64,000 nt of DNA from Parabacteroides sp. FAFU027. GTDB taxonomy: Bacteria > Bacteroidota > Bacteroidia > Bacteroidales > UBA7332. The stretch spans positions 372,001 through 436,000 of the forward strand of contig NZ_JAKZKV010000001.1 of NCBI RefSeq assembly GCF_022808675.1. The letters are read 5' to 3'. Position 1 is the stretch's first letter. Each line of letters begins with the position of its first letter. Below the pieces are notes generated by a model. It saw only the letters and a list, made by a program, of their open reading frames with translations, had not been told where the DNA came from and searched no databases. The translations under genes were made by a program, and so were the position numbers. This document shows positions 34,957-43,350 of the stretch, piece after piece.

Positions 34957-35688
34957 ATGAGAATCGCAATAGCCCAAACAAAGGCAATTAAAGGAAATAT
35001 TGAGAAGAATATAGAAAACCATTTAACGTGGATTAAAGAGGCAGTCCGGAATAAAGCGGAAATGATAGTTTTTCCAGAGTTGTCTGTAACAGGATACGAA
35101 CCAGAGATAGCAGCGAGTCTTGCAACCAATCAAAACGATATAAGATTAAATGAGTTACAGGATTTAAGTGATAGAAATGGAATCACGATTGGCGTTGGAT
35201 TGCCAACAAAAGACGAGAATGACACATTTGTAAGCATGATTATTTTCCAACCCAATAAGGAGCGAACGACCTATTCCAAACAGTATTTATATCCACCAGA
35301 AGAAACAATCTTTAAAGCTGGCAAAAATCCACTTGTTTTAAATTTTGAATCAGAAGTTGTATCTCCAGCTATTTGCTATGAGACGACTAATAAAGCACAT
35401 TGTGAATTTGCAAAACAAAACAAGGCAACAGTTTATGTCGCAAGTGTATTAAGTTCTATAAACGGAATTGATGCTGAATTAAAATTACTTTCAGACATAG
35501 CTAAAAACAACAATCTGATAACATTTATGGCAAATTATGTCGGAAAATCAGGAGGATATGAATGCGCAGGAAAATCATCGGTTTGGAATGAGAAAGGAGA
35601 ATTAATCTGGCAACTTGGGGATAAGGAAGAAGGTTTAATTGTTTACGACACGAAATCCAAAGAAATAATAACTGCCACTAATACATAG
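34957..35688 (+). CDS. Carbon-nitrogen hydrolase (nitrilase superfamily)
   Basis: A 243-aa cytoplasmic amidase-like enzyme. The Glu-Lys-Cys catalytic triad is visible: Glu in IVFPELSVTGYEP, Lys in TYSKQYLYPPEE, Cys in VSPAICYETTNKAH. MRIAIAQTKAIKGNIEKNI is a standard start. Length fits single-domain nitrilase-family members. Substrate unknown. A copy of the ATAAAGGATTTGA...GAGGGAAGTTAGTGGCA sequence precedes it. Confidence 0.88.
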   Translation: MRIAIAQTKAIKGNIEKNIENHLTWIKEAVRNKAEMIVFPELSVTGYEPEIAASLATNQNDIRLNELQDLSDRNGITIGVGLPTKDENDTFVSMIIFQPNKERTTYSKQYLYPPEETIFKAGKNPLVLNFESEVVSPAICYETTNKAHCEFAKQNKATVYVASVLSSINGIDAELKLLSDIAKNNNLITFMANYVGKSGGYECAGKSSVWNEKGELIWQLGDKEEGLIVYDTKSKEIITATNT

Positions 35689-35690
35689 GA

Positions 35691-35950
35691 CCCTGTTTCG
35701 CGCGAGTTTGAAAGGTAACTCCTCTTTCGCGCAAGAATGAACAATTGCAGTCAGGACCTAGCGCAAGTCTTGAGCGCAGCGGGGACTTGTGCTGAATTGA
35801 AAATCAGCGAAGCTAAAATCAAAGCTGTCTGCGACTGCAACAAGGAGTAAGCTCCTCTTTCGCGCAAGTTTGAAAAGTAACTCCTGGCGCGAGTTGAGCG
35901 ATAGCGTAATTCGCAATAAAGAGGGAATAGCATAACTCGCGCTAAAGGGG
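35691..35950. repeat. Compound of two REP-type modules
   Basis: A patchwork: a left-end fragment of the main module, then a second-family sequence (AGTCTTGAGCGCAGCGGGGA, CTTGTGCTG) as also found at about 38.7 kb, then another main-family left end with a short right end (ACTCGCGCTAAAGG). No coding potential. Confidence 0.75.
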
Positions 35951-35998
35951 GCTTTTTGGATAATTCAATTTGATTAAAAGAGAGAGATTAGAAATTAT

Positions 35999-36484
35999 AT
36001 GCAAAAATATCATTTACATAATAGACCAAATCGAGAGATTAAAGCAAATTCAGATATTTATGAGATACTTAAAAACGGTAAATATTCAGTGATTTCAATG
36101 TGTCGTGATAATGAGCCTTATATTGTAACTTTAAGTTATGGATTTGATTCTGAAAACAAGACTTTATATTTTCACTGTGCACCTCAAGGATTAAAACTTG
36201 ATTTTATTGGTGCAAACTCACAAGTATGTGCTACTGTAATTGAAGACGGTGGTTATGTTATAAATGAATGTGGACATAATTATAGAACAGTTGTATTCTG
36301 GGGGATTATGACAATTGCTACTGATTTAGAAGAAAAGATTCATGGAATGAGTGTATTATTGAATCATCTTGAGAGTGATAGTATGGTGATTAAGGATAAG
36401 TTATTTAAATCGAACGATTATCACTCAAAAATGGTTGTCTTAAAGCTTGATATTACTCAAATACATGGAAAGGAAGGAAGATAA
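35999..36484 (+). CDS. Pyridoxamine 5'-phosphate oxidase-fold flavin-binding protein
   Basis: A 161-aa PPOX-superfamily split-barrel protein. IYEILKNGKYSVISMCRDNEPYIVTLSYGFD and LYFHCAPQGLKLDFIGANSQVCATVIED fit the FMN-binding subgroup related to NimA/5-nitroimidazole-reductase-like proteins. The closing region YHSKMVVLKLDITQIHGKEG is also typical. Activity not determined. The attC-like site follows five bases after the stop. Confidence 0.85.
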   Translation: MQKYHLHNRPNREIKANSDIYEILKNGKYSVISMCRDNEPYIVTLSYGFDSENKTLYFHCAPQGLKLDFIGANSQVCATVIEDGGYVINECGHNYRTVVFWGIMTIATDLEEKIHGMSVLLNHLESDSMVIKDKLFKSNDYHSKMVVLKLDITQIHGKEGR

Positions 36485-36489
36485 AAAAT

Positions 36490-36643
36490 AAAAACGGCTT
36501 ACAACAACGTATATAAAATAAAGCAGTAGCAGTGGGTTTTCGGGCAATTTGTCCTGCATCATCGTTTGTCACAGGGGATACAGACGCAGCTCCACAATCC
36601 GCTTCATTTCATATACGCAAACCGTTATGTGCAAGTTTATAAA
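36490..36643. other. attC-like recombination site (integron cassette type)
   Basis: Left half GGCTTACAACAACGTATATA then AAATAAAGC; right half GCTTCATTTCATATACGCAA then ACCGTTATGTGC. The outer boxes TTACAAC and GTTATGT pair, then a short unpaired spacer (AA versus GGTTTG), then a second paired arm (CGTATATaAAATaAAGC). Outer box, unpaired spacer, inner box and variable middle is the architecture of integron attC sites. No integrase is in the window. Confidence 0.55.
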
Positions 36644-36655
36644 AAAAGAATGACC

Positions 36656-37075
36656 ATGAGTAATTTTAAAATATCTACGGATAAAGACAAGTTGGATTTA
36701 AATGTGATACATGATTTTCTAACAAATCGTTCATATTGGGCTATTGGTAGAAGTTATGAGACAGTTAAACGCTCCATTGAGAATTCTATTTGCTTTGGAG
36801 TATATGATAATTCAGACAAACTAGTCGGATTTGCAAGAGTTCTCACAGATTATGCTGTGTTTGCTTATATTATGGACGTTTTTATCTTAGAAGAATACAG
36901 AAAACAAGGATTGGGGAAACAACTTATGAATGCAATAATGCAGCACTCTGATTTGCAAGGTTTGCAACGCTTTATGCTTGCGACTAATGATGCCCACAAA
37001 TTATATGAGCAGTATGGTTTTAGACAGACTGTAATTCCAGACAAGATAATGGAAATTGTAAATAAACCTCAGTAA
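36656..37075 (+). CDS. GNAT-family N-acetyltransferase
   Basis: A 139-aa acetyltransferase. CFGVYDNSDKLVGFARVLTD, MDVFILEEYRKQGLGKQLMNAIMQH and KLYEQYGFRQTV are standard GNAT core motifs. I start at 36656 (MSNFKI) rather than the longer frame upstream because that extension lies inside the attC-like site. The gene begins 13 bases after this site, as a cassette gene would. Confidence 0.88.
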   Translation: MSNFKISTDKDKLDLNVIHDFLTNRSYWAIGRSYETVKRSIENSICFGVYDNSDKLVGFARVLTDYAVFAYIMDVFILEEYRKQGLGKQLMNAIMQHSDLQGLQRFMLATNDAHKLYEQYGFRQTVIPDKIMEIVNKPQ

Positions 37076-37096
37076 AGACAATAATATTTATGCCTA

Positions 37097-37334
37097 TATC
37101 GCGCGAGTTTGAAAGGTAACTTCTGGCGCGAGTTTAGCGATAGCGTAACTCGTGTCCAAAACTAAGACAGCTTGTAGCTGTCGCATATTAATGATACGAA
37201 TATGATAAATAGTCGACTGGCATTGAAAGAGATCAAAGACAGAATTAATATTGCAACTTGCCGGACTATCACGCAGCTACAAGTTGCTCGTATTTCCAAT
37301 ACGAGTTACGCTGCGCTAAGCTCGCGCTAAAGAG
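37097..37334. repeat. RAYT-derived module H
   Basis: About 238 bases in the standard order; the remnant interior starts at ATG 37202 and stays open. The next gene starts six bases after its end, so the module right end could supply or contain translation signals. Confidence 0.88.
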
Positions 37335-37340
37335 GAATCT

Positions 37341-38126
37341 ATGAAGAATCAAGCACTTAAACGGTTGACTATTTTATTATTTGGATTATTCATATTGACA
37401 GGTTTAATCGCACAAAAGCCTGATAATAAGTATAAACCCAAGAATTTAGATGAAGCTATTTCTCAGTTAGACATTTTGCTAACAGAAAAAGACAAGAAGG
37501 ATATTTACGACATGACTGAAAAAGATTACACAACTAACAGTCATTTTTCGACTGGAATGTGGATAAGAAACAATTGGGGCTTATGGGGTGGACAAGAATT
37601 AGCGAAATACTTTAACGGACTAGGTATTTATCATCCAGACGATATGTCTGGAATTATTTTGTGCAGTTATTATCGCCACATACACAATCAAGACTACAAA
37701 CTAGAAGAACAAATAAAATACTATCAAGATTACTGGAAGAAATCTCAAGAACTTGGACAACGATTAAAAACCGACACTGCATTTGCAAGACAAGAAAGAA
37801 TCAAATTCGAAGAATCTATGAGAGAGAAAAAGGAAAAACAAAAACAATCATTTCCAATAGGCTCAAAAATAAAAGCATGGGTTGAGTATAATTCCGTTGG
37901 TAACAGAACTGAAATTATTGGAACCGTCATTGAATGGCGATATGTTGACGAAAAAGGCAAACGACTTTCTACAGACGGAACATATTTTAAGTTGAAGGAC
38001 GTCGAAGCGAAAATCAAAGTTATTGAATTTATCGACAAGAAAAAGAAGAATCAAGTTGAGAAACAAAACCAAATGACAACTGACGAATTGTGGGTAAACA
38101 TTGGTCAACTCGAAAAACAAGAATGA
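37341..38126 (+). CDS. Secreted DUF6794-family protein
   Basis: A 261-aa protein with a signal peptide (about 1-25, ending LIAQ). KPKNLDEAISQLDILLTEKDKKDI, HFSTGMWIRNNWGLWGGQELAKYF and GIYHPDDMSGIILCSYYRHI match DUF6794. A charged helical stretch follows, then a small beta domain (IGSKIKAWVEYNSVGNRTEI). Function unknown. It starts six bases downstream of module H. Confidence 0.75.
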   Translation: MKNQALKRLTILLFGLFILTGLIAQKPDNKYKPKNLDEAISQLDILLTEKDKKDIYDMTEKDYTTNSHFSTGMWIRNNWGLWGGQELAKYFNGLGIYHPDDMSGIILCSYYRHIHNQDYKLEEQIKYYQDYWKKSQELGQRLKTDTAFARQERIKFEESMREKKEKQKQSFPIGSKIKAWVEYNSVGNRTEIIGTVIEWRYVDEKGKRLSTDGTYFKLKDVEAKIKVIEFIDKKKKNQVEKQNQMTTDELWVNIGQLEKQE

Positions 38127-38139
38127 ACAATGGCAGTCA

Positions 38140-38185
38140 GTCTCCTCATTCGCGCGAGTATGAAAAGTAACTCCTGGCGCTAAGG
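38140..38185. repeat. RAYT-type module fragment
   Basis: CTCATTCGCGCGAGTATGAA and ACTCCTGGCGCTAAGGAGCA: a left-end fragment like the one at 34711. Confidence 0.65.
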
Positions 38186-38229
38186 AGCAACATCAAAAAT
38201 ACAAGAAAGTAACATTATAAGTTAATAAT

Positions 38230-38646
38230 ATGGGATTATACTATCGGATTTGGGTCGATTGCATCATAAGATTGAAGTTGATTGATTCCAAAAAAACTGA
38301 TTGGAAGCTTAAAAGTATGATTACTATGTCTATTGCTATGGTTTTCAATCTAGTATTAGTATTAGTTATTTTACAGAAAAATGTATTTGGATACTTTTAT
38401 GAGATTAATATAGAATCTCTTTCTGGATTTGAGAATTACATTCTAACTATATTGGGTTTGTATTTGACACCTGTCATTGTGCTGAATTATTTATTGATAT
38501 TTCGACATAATAGATATGAAATACTTTTAGAAAGATATCCATATAAAAACGGCAAAGTTATTGTGACATATATTCTGATTTCTATGTTCTTACCAATTAT
38601 TCTTCTATGGGGTGGAATTATATTGGCAAAATTGAATGTCCTCTAA
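38230..38646 (+). CDS. Small membrane protein of unknown function
   Basis: A 138-aa protein with three hydrophobic helices (about 32-52, 68-92 and 110-133), separated by short charged loops (FRHNRYEILLERYPYKNGK). No signal peptide cleavage site and no known motif. Last array gene before the second REP-type element and the IS110 transposase. Confidence 0.6.
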   Translation: MGLYYRIWVDCIIRLKLIDSKKTDWKLKSMITMSIAMVFNLVLVLVILQKNVFGYFYEINIESLSGFENYILTILGLYLTPVIVLNYLLIFRHNRYEILLERYPYKNGKVIVTYILISMFLPIILLWGGIILAKLNVL

Positions 38647-38699
38647 CTATCTTGATTTAAAGATGAATGATAATGAGCAACTCTCGGCTCCTCTTTCGC

Positions 38700-38873
38700 A
38701 CAAGAATGAACAATTGCAGTCAGGACCTAGCGCGAGTCTTGAGCGCAGCGGGGACTTGTGCTGGATATCAAAGCAGTCTGTGACTGTGATAAGAACAAAA
38801 TATATGTCCGTTTAGAAACCATTCAGTTTGAAAACTGAAACAATTTGGAGTCCAAGTCTCCGCTGCGCTCAAG
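38700..38873. repeat. Second-family REP-type element
   Basis: Inverted ends AGTCTTGAGCGCAGCGGGGA then CTTG on the left and CAAGTCTCCGCTGCGCTCAA then GACT on the right, with a small GCAGTCTGTGACTGTG hairpin inside. The ends differ from the main module but the layout is the same. A left-end copy also occurs at about 35760. Confidence 0.8.
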
Positions 38874-38945
38874 ACTCATATCTTTACGACATATAAACAT
38901 ACAGCTAATACTTAGAAGAAACTTCATTGTTATAGAAGAAATGGC

Positions 38946-39018
38946 CTCTAATAGTGTAAAACAGCTAAGACTAAACACGAGACATCGATGTAGCGTTCAA
39001 GGAATCACACTATTAGAG
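38946..39018 (+). ncRNA. Candidate bridge-RNA stem-loop in the IS110 left end
   Basis: CTCTAATAGTGT (38946-38957) and ACACTATTAGAG (39007-39018) form a perfect 12-bp stem closing a 49-base internal region that has its own ACATCGATGT palindrome. IS110-group elements encode their bridge RNA in this left noncoding end. The structure fits one loop of such an RNA; full extent and the guide loops are not established. Confidence 0.5.
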
Positions 39019-39151
39019 CTTCTTCAAGAGTTTGAACAGTACTTAAGGATATGCGCATTGTTGCATAATCCAGCATAAAATATGAGTAAAGACGAAAAGA
39101 AGAGGAACCATTTAAAGCTCTAATTTATTATCAACTTAAAGCTAATTACTT

Positions 39152-40270
39152 ATGGTAACTCCAGTAAAGTATTCGGTAGGAATAGATTGCTCTAAAGAAG
39201 AGTTTGTAGCTGCAATGTCGTTGTTTACCAGTGATCAAAAGATTACAGTCAAAGCGACTCGAAAGTTTAAAAATACAGCAAAAGGATTTAGTGATTGTGG
39301 TCATTGGATCTGCCAACACAAGAAAGTAGATGTTGCAATTGTATTGACAATGGAGGCTACAGGTAATTACCATGAGAATCTAGCTTATTACTTCTATAAC
39401 CAAGGGTATATAGTAAGTATTGTGTTGCCGAATAAGGCTAAGAAATACATGCAAAGCCTGGGGTTAAAGAGTAAAAACGATACAATTGATGCAAAGGGGC
39501 TTTCTCAAATGGGAGCAGAGCAAAGACTTTCTAGATGGGAACCATTTTCACCATCAGTTTATGAGCTAAGAACCCTAACCCGTTTTTGTGAGCAACTGTC
39601 AATGAACCGTACACAACTCATGAATCAACTTTCAAGTATGGAGTATGGCATGTTTCAGGTTGAAGAGGTTAAGAATAGCTTGCGATCTCTTATTCAACTT
39701 ATAGATACTCAGATTGCAGAAACAAAGGTTCAAATAGAAGAACTGATCAATAAAGATGAAAAGATTCATGAGCGATATGAAAAGATCAGTCCTATAAAAG
39801 GGCTTGGGCTTCTTACCTTTGCTACAATTATAGCAGAAACAAATGGATTTAAACTCTTTGAAAATGAACGTCAATTAACCAGCTATGCCGGTTATGATAT
39901 TGTAGAGAATCAATCCGGAAAGAGAGTCGGAAAGACTAAAATATCGAAGAAAGGAAATAGCCATATTCGCCGTATAATGCATATGGCATCTTTGAATGTA
40001 GTCAAGTATGGAGAACCTAAATTCGTGAATCTATACAATCGGATTATGAGTAAAACGACAATAAAAATGAAAGCCTATGTCGCTATTCAAAGAAAACTTT
40101 TATGCTTAACATATATCCTGTGGAAAAGAAATGAAGCGTATGATGCAAATTACGAAGCTAAACAAAGCAATCCAGGTATAGATAAAAAAGTAGGTGGAAT
40201 AAATCCACCTACACAAGATGAACTGTCTAGCATTGCTGCTGATAGTCCTCTTTCAATTCCACAAATATAG
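39152..40270 (+). CDS. IS110-family transposase
   Basis: A 372-aa DEDD recombinase. The acidic residues of the RuvC-like domain are visible: Asp12 in YSVGIDCSKEEF, Glu68 in LTMEATGNYH, Asp110 and Asp113 in KNDTIDAKGLSQMGAEQRL. The C-terminal Tnp20 domain has SPIKGLGLLTFATIIAETNGF and the conserved serine in KKGNSHIRRIMH (about Ser270). Full length, so the element may be active. It recombines DNA under guidance of a bridge RNA in characterised relatives. Confidence 0.95.
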   Translation: MVTPVKYSVGIDCSKEEFVAAMSLFTSDQKITVKATRKFKNTAKGFSDCGHWICQHKKVDVAIVLTMEATGNYHENLAYYFYNQGYIVSIVLPNKAKKYMQSLGLKSKNDTIDAKGLSQMGAEQRLSRWEPFSPSVYELRTLTRFCEQLSMNRTQLMNQLSSMEYGMFQVEEVKNSLRSLIQLIDTQIAETKVQIEELINKDEKIHERYEKISPIKGLGLLTFATIIAETNGFKLFENERQLTSYAGYDIVENQSGKRVGKTKISKKGNSHIRRIMHMASLNVVKYGEPKFVNLYNRIMSKTTIKMKAYVAIQRKLLCLTYILWKRNEAYDANYEAKQSNPGIDKKVGGINPPTQDELSSIAADSPLSIPQI

Positions 40271-40388
40271 GAAAAATAATTGCGATTTTATTTGGAGATT
40301 AAGACAGTACCTTGAACTAAGTGCAGAGTGCAAAATAAAAACATGGAAGGAAATAAGAAAAAAATCAAAATAGAAATAACGATAAACA

Positions 40389-40940
40389 ATGAAACAACTA
40401 TTACTAGTTCTAGCCTTAATAGGGCTAAGTGTAAATGGGAAATGTCAGAATAATCCCGAATTCTTACTCTGGAATACAAATCATAGATTGACTGTTGATG
40501 ATTTTGGTATAAAGAAAGGCCATACAACCTCACAATATTGCTTTGCTCAATTCAGCATTGAATATAACGTCAAAGGATTTGACTTTTTCACGAGCAACTT
40601 TAATAAGAAAGTAAAGAATTGTCTTATCAAATCAGCGTCCTGGATCGATACAACTCAATACACAGCACAGTCATTGAGATATCAGCAAACATTATTCGAT
40701 ATGGCAGAAATATATGTGCGACGCTTTCGCAAGGAACTACGGGAAAACAAAAAGAAGCTATTTGCAGGACTCTCAATCGTTGACCAGTTAAATGCAAAAA
40801 ACTCGGCAGATTTCACCAAACGCAGATTACAATATGATTCGGAAACTAAATCCGGTACAATTGAAGAACAACAAAAAATTTGGAAACAAACAATTCAAGC
40901 CGAACTCAATGAATTGAGTGAATTTGCATACGATAAATAA
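40389..40940 (+). CDS. Secreted protein, possibly a degenerate DUF922 member
   Basis: A 183-aa protein with a signal peptide (about 1-20, ending GKCQ). PEFLLWNTNHRLTVDDFGIKKG and the helix QQTLFDMAEIYVRRFRKELRENKKKL recall DUF922 proteins, in which this helix normally reads HEQxHFDIAE and looks like a metal site. Here the histidines and glutamate are replaced (RYQQTLFDMAE), so any metal-dependent activity would be lost. Assignment is tentative. Confidence 0.6.
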   Translation: MKQLLLVLALIGLSVNGKCQNNPEFLLWNTNHRLTVDDFGIKKGHTTSQYCFAQFSIEYNVKGFDFFTSNFNKKVKNCLIKSASWIDTTQYTAQSLRYQQTLFDMAEIYVRRFRKELRENKKKLFAGLSIVDQLNAKNSADFTKRRLQYDSETKSGTIEEQQKIWKQTIQAELNELSEFAYDK

Positions 40941-41054
40941 CGCCGAGAAGCACTGTCAACCGCTCGTGCACGCTTAATAAACACGAAAAAGATATATCCT
41001 GTATCACCAAAAAATTCATTCAAAAATCAATTACATAACCCCAAAAACAATCTT

Positions 41055-41357
41055 ATGAAAAAGTTAATGCTTATCCTGGTTTCAATTTTAATGTTAGGAA
41101 TTACATCTTGCAGTAAAGATGATGATGCAGCAAGTAATGTAAAACAAGACTGGACTATTACAATCACAACTACAATCTCTGTCGTACCGGCAATGGATGG
41201 TTACCCATTGACTCAAACCATTACAGTAGACGAAACCAATCTGACGGAATCTGAGGTTAAAACCATTGCCGATAAATATAAATCGACAATAACGCAAAGC
41301 ATGGCGGGATATAGTTATACAACTACAATGTCTGCAACCTACACGGTGAAGAAATAA
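41055..41357 (+). CDS. Small lipoprotein of unknown function
   Basis: A 100-aa protein with a lipoprotein signal (LMLGITSCSKDDD; lipidated Cys19, acidic residues after it fit Bacteroidota surface export). The rest is a threonine-rich beta-type region (DWTITITTTISVVPAMDGYP). No known domain. Confidence 0.7.
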   Translation: MKKLMLILVSILMLGITSCSKDDDAASNVKQDWTITITTTISVVPAMDGYPLTQTITVDETNLTESEVKTIADKYKSTITQSMAGYSYTTTMSATYTVKK

Positions 41358-41465
41358 TCCACTCTTACTCCGAGTCTAATCATTAGCAGTAAGGATCTGG
41401 TTCTAAACGCAACGATGACTTGGGCTCAAAACCAAATCAGTCTCCCTCTGTGATAAAACGCCACT

Positions 41466-41496
41466 AAACCTAACAGGTCTTTGAGACCTGTTAGGC
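41466..41496. repeat. Palindrome CCTAACAGGTCT
   Basis: CCTAACAGGTCT, three-base loop, AGACCTGTTAGG: a perfect 12-bp inverted repeat. A diverged copy (AAACAGGTTTCAAAGACCGG then TTAGG) is at about 43257-43284. It may act as a terminator of the lipoprotein gene, though no long T-run follows. Confidence 0.75.
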
Positions 41497-41553
41497 TTCC
41501 CAAAAAGGAACAGCAGCAACACAAAAAGCAAATAACCATAAAACAACAACACA

Positions 41554-42492
41554 ATGACTGAAATCGAAGTAGTACTATTCGAAAAGAATATATTATGGTA
41601 TGAAATATATTCTGCCGAGTGCCCCGATACAGAGATTGATCTCGAAACAATGGAAGATCAGGACAGTGAAAATCCCATGATGAAACTCGGTAGTATGTAC
41701 GACTACGCCATCCTGGAGGATAATAGCCGTGAGTTTTATACCGATATCATAGTAAAACTGCCTCATACGGCTGCAATGATGATGCGTTCGCAATATTCCA
41801 TAAAGGCGGATGGATTTGAATGGGAATATCTCTTCTATCCGGAGAGGCTTAAACCGATTGTATATGATGCATTGATGAATTCAATGATAGAATTCAGGGC
41901 ATTTTGTGCAGACAAAGGAGTAAAGCTTCCAGCGGAAATGTTAGCGCAAGAGCCCGAACTGACCGATGAAATGGTAGATGGTGTTTGCTATAACTTCGTA
42001 GAGGATTACAATAGCTACCGCAAAATCTATGATGCAGCAAATGCGGATGCGCAGAAAGAGATAGAGCTCAATTGTCCGAGATCAAACGGCGCAATCGTGA
42101 CATTAAACCTGACATTCCTGGTGATGGAGCAAATATTGTTCTATAACAGACGGTTTAACCGGGCGCATAACCGGGAAGCATTCTTCAATGTCGTACCCGA
42201 AATGAAGTTCAACACCTTACGCATGAAGTGCATCCAGATCGGGCAACACCCGGTCGCATTAACGGTGGAGGATATTCACTATTTTCTGATCTGTATGGAT
42301 TGCGCACTCCAAATGATACTGGGAGATAAAGCAGATTATTTAACTCCGGTGTTGCAACAACGTGGCGTAACCGAAGAGGTGCAGCAAATGTGGTTTAAGA
42401 ATGCCTCGCAGTTATTAAATGCATGCCGCAAATCAGTCGAAGATTCAACCCGGAAAGGAGAAAAATTTGACTGGAGTGGCATGATCAGATAA
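41554..42492 (+). CDS. Acidic cytoplasmic protein of unknown function
   Basis: A 312-aa protein, not recognised. No signal peptide. The first half is beta-rich and acidic (VVLFEKNILWYEIYSAECPD); the second is helical (RFNRAHNREAFFNVVPEMKFNTLRMKCIQIGQHPVALTVEDIHYFLICMDCALQMIL). It is G+C-richer than the genes around it and may belong to a different stratum of acquired DNA. Confidence 0.6.
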   Translation: MTEIEVVLFEKNILWYEIYSAECPDTEIDLETMEDQDSENPMMKLGSMYDYAILEDNSREFYTDIIVKLPHTAAMMMRSQYSIKADGFEWEYLFYPERLKPIVYDALMNSMIEFRAFCADKGVKLPAEMLAQEPELTDEMVDGVCYNFVEDYNSYRKIYDAANADAQKEIELNCPRSNGAIVTLNLTFLVMEQILFYNRRFNRAHNREAFFNVVPEMKFNTLRMKCIQIGQHPVALTVEDIHYFLICMDCALQMILGDKADYLTPVLQQRGVTEEVQQMWFKNASQLLNACRKSVEDSTRKGEKFDWSGMIR

Positions 42493-42538
42493 ATAAAAAG
42501 AGAGAGAATCTCCATGTCTAACAAAATCAAACAAATAG

Positions 42539-43159
42539 ATGAAACGAACCACAGAAATATTAGCGGGATTGACCGGATTGGGAATAATTATTAGCTTTCT
42601 GGTTCTTCCATTCGGTAAACTATTGTCAGTAATATCTATCGTAACTCTTACTGCAATAGCTATAACTCGGCTAATTAAGGAAGTGATTAAGAAAGAACCG
42701 TCTGTAATACAACGACTTTATGAATTAACCTGCATACTTTGGTTATTGGTTTTAATTTCCCGGATAATGTTTTGGGAAATCGGGAAACCAATCTATTATA
42801 TCTCAATATTGATGAGTATCGGTACGTTGACAACTCTGATTTCGAAAAATGAAAGGCTGGAAATTAAAGGAATTATTATATCGTCCTTGCTAATCTTTGG
42901 AGGAGCCAGTGGATGGCTCCATTCTTATACCTTCTTTAAATACTCAAACATCCATATCTTGACCGGGGAAGACATCAGAGCCAAAGAACATGACCGTTAC
43001 AGCTATTACCTCTTTCTGGGAGAGAAAACAGAAGAAGGGATTATCGAAGGAGAAAAAGCATTACAGCAATCTATAAAAGAAACCGGAGAGAATAGCCAGG
43101 AGACAAATTACTTCAGAAATTGTCTGGAACAACGGAAAAGAGGTAATATAGTCTATTAA
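42539..43159 (+). CDS. Membrane protein of unknown function
   Basis: A 206-aa protein with four to five hydrophobic helices in the first 130 residues (about 8-28, 30-48, 64-84, 87-104, 113-132), followed by a charged helical tail (EGIIEGEKALQQSIKETGENSQETNYF) that resembles a single TPR-like helical pair. No specific family recognised. It follows the previous gene by 46 bases. Confidence 0.6.
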   Translation: MKRTTEILAGLTGLGIIISFLVLPFGKLLSVISIVTLTAIAITRLIKEVIKKEPSVIQRLYELTCILWLLVLISRIMFWEIGKPIYYISILMSIGTLTTLISKNERLEIKGIIISSLLIFGGASGWLHSYTFFKYSNIHILTGEDIRAKEHDRYSYYLFLGEKTEEGIIEGEKALQQSIKETGENSQETNYFRNCLEQRKRGNIVY

Positions 43160-43350
43160 AAGACAACTGGACAAATGTATCCAATTCTAATGGAGATTGA
43201 GCACAACGGAAATCCGGATTCAAAACCAAAGCAATCTCAAACTAAGCAAAGTACCATTAAACAGGTTTCAAAGACCGGTTAGGTTTTCCGAAAATAGAAA
43301 CACATCGTTTAAGAGATAAGAAATAGTAAACTACCTACACAAAAAAGCAC

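Larger units (their letters stand above)
38880..40290 (+). mobile_element. IS110-family insertion sequence (approximate limits)
   Basis: One DEDD transposase gene with a noncoding, hairpin-rich left end of about 270 bases. IS110 elements lack terminal inverted repeats, so neither edge can be fixed by eye; the left edge must lie right of the REP element ending at 38873. No target duplication is expected. It closes the right side of the accessory array. Confidence 0.7.

Noticed and set aside
38845-39078. 77-codon frame upstream of the IS110 transposase
   Set aside because: It spans the end of the REP element and the hairpin region; no family resemblance. The structured-RNA explanation fits better.
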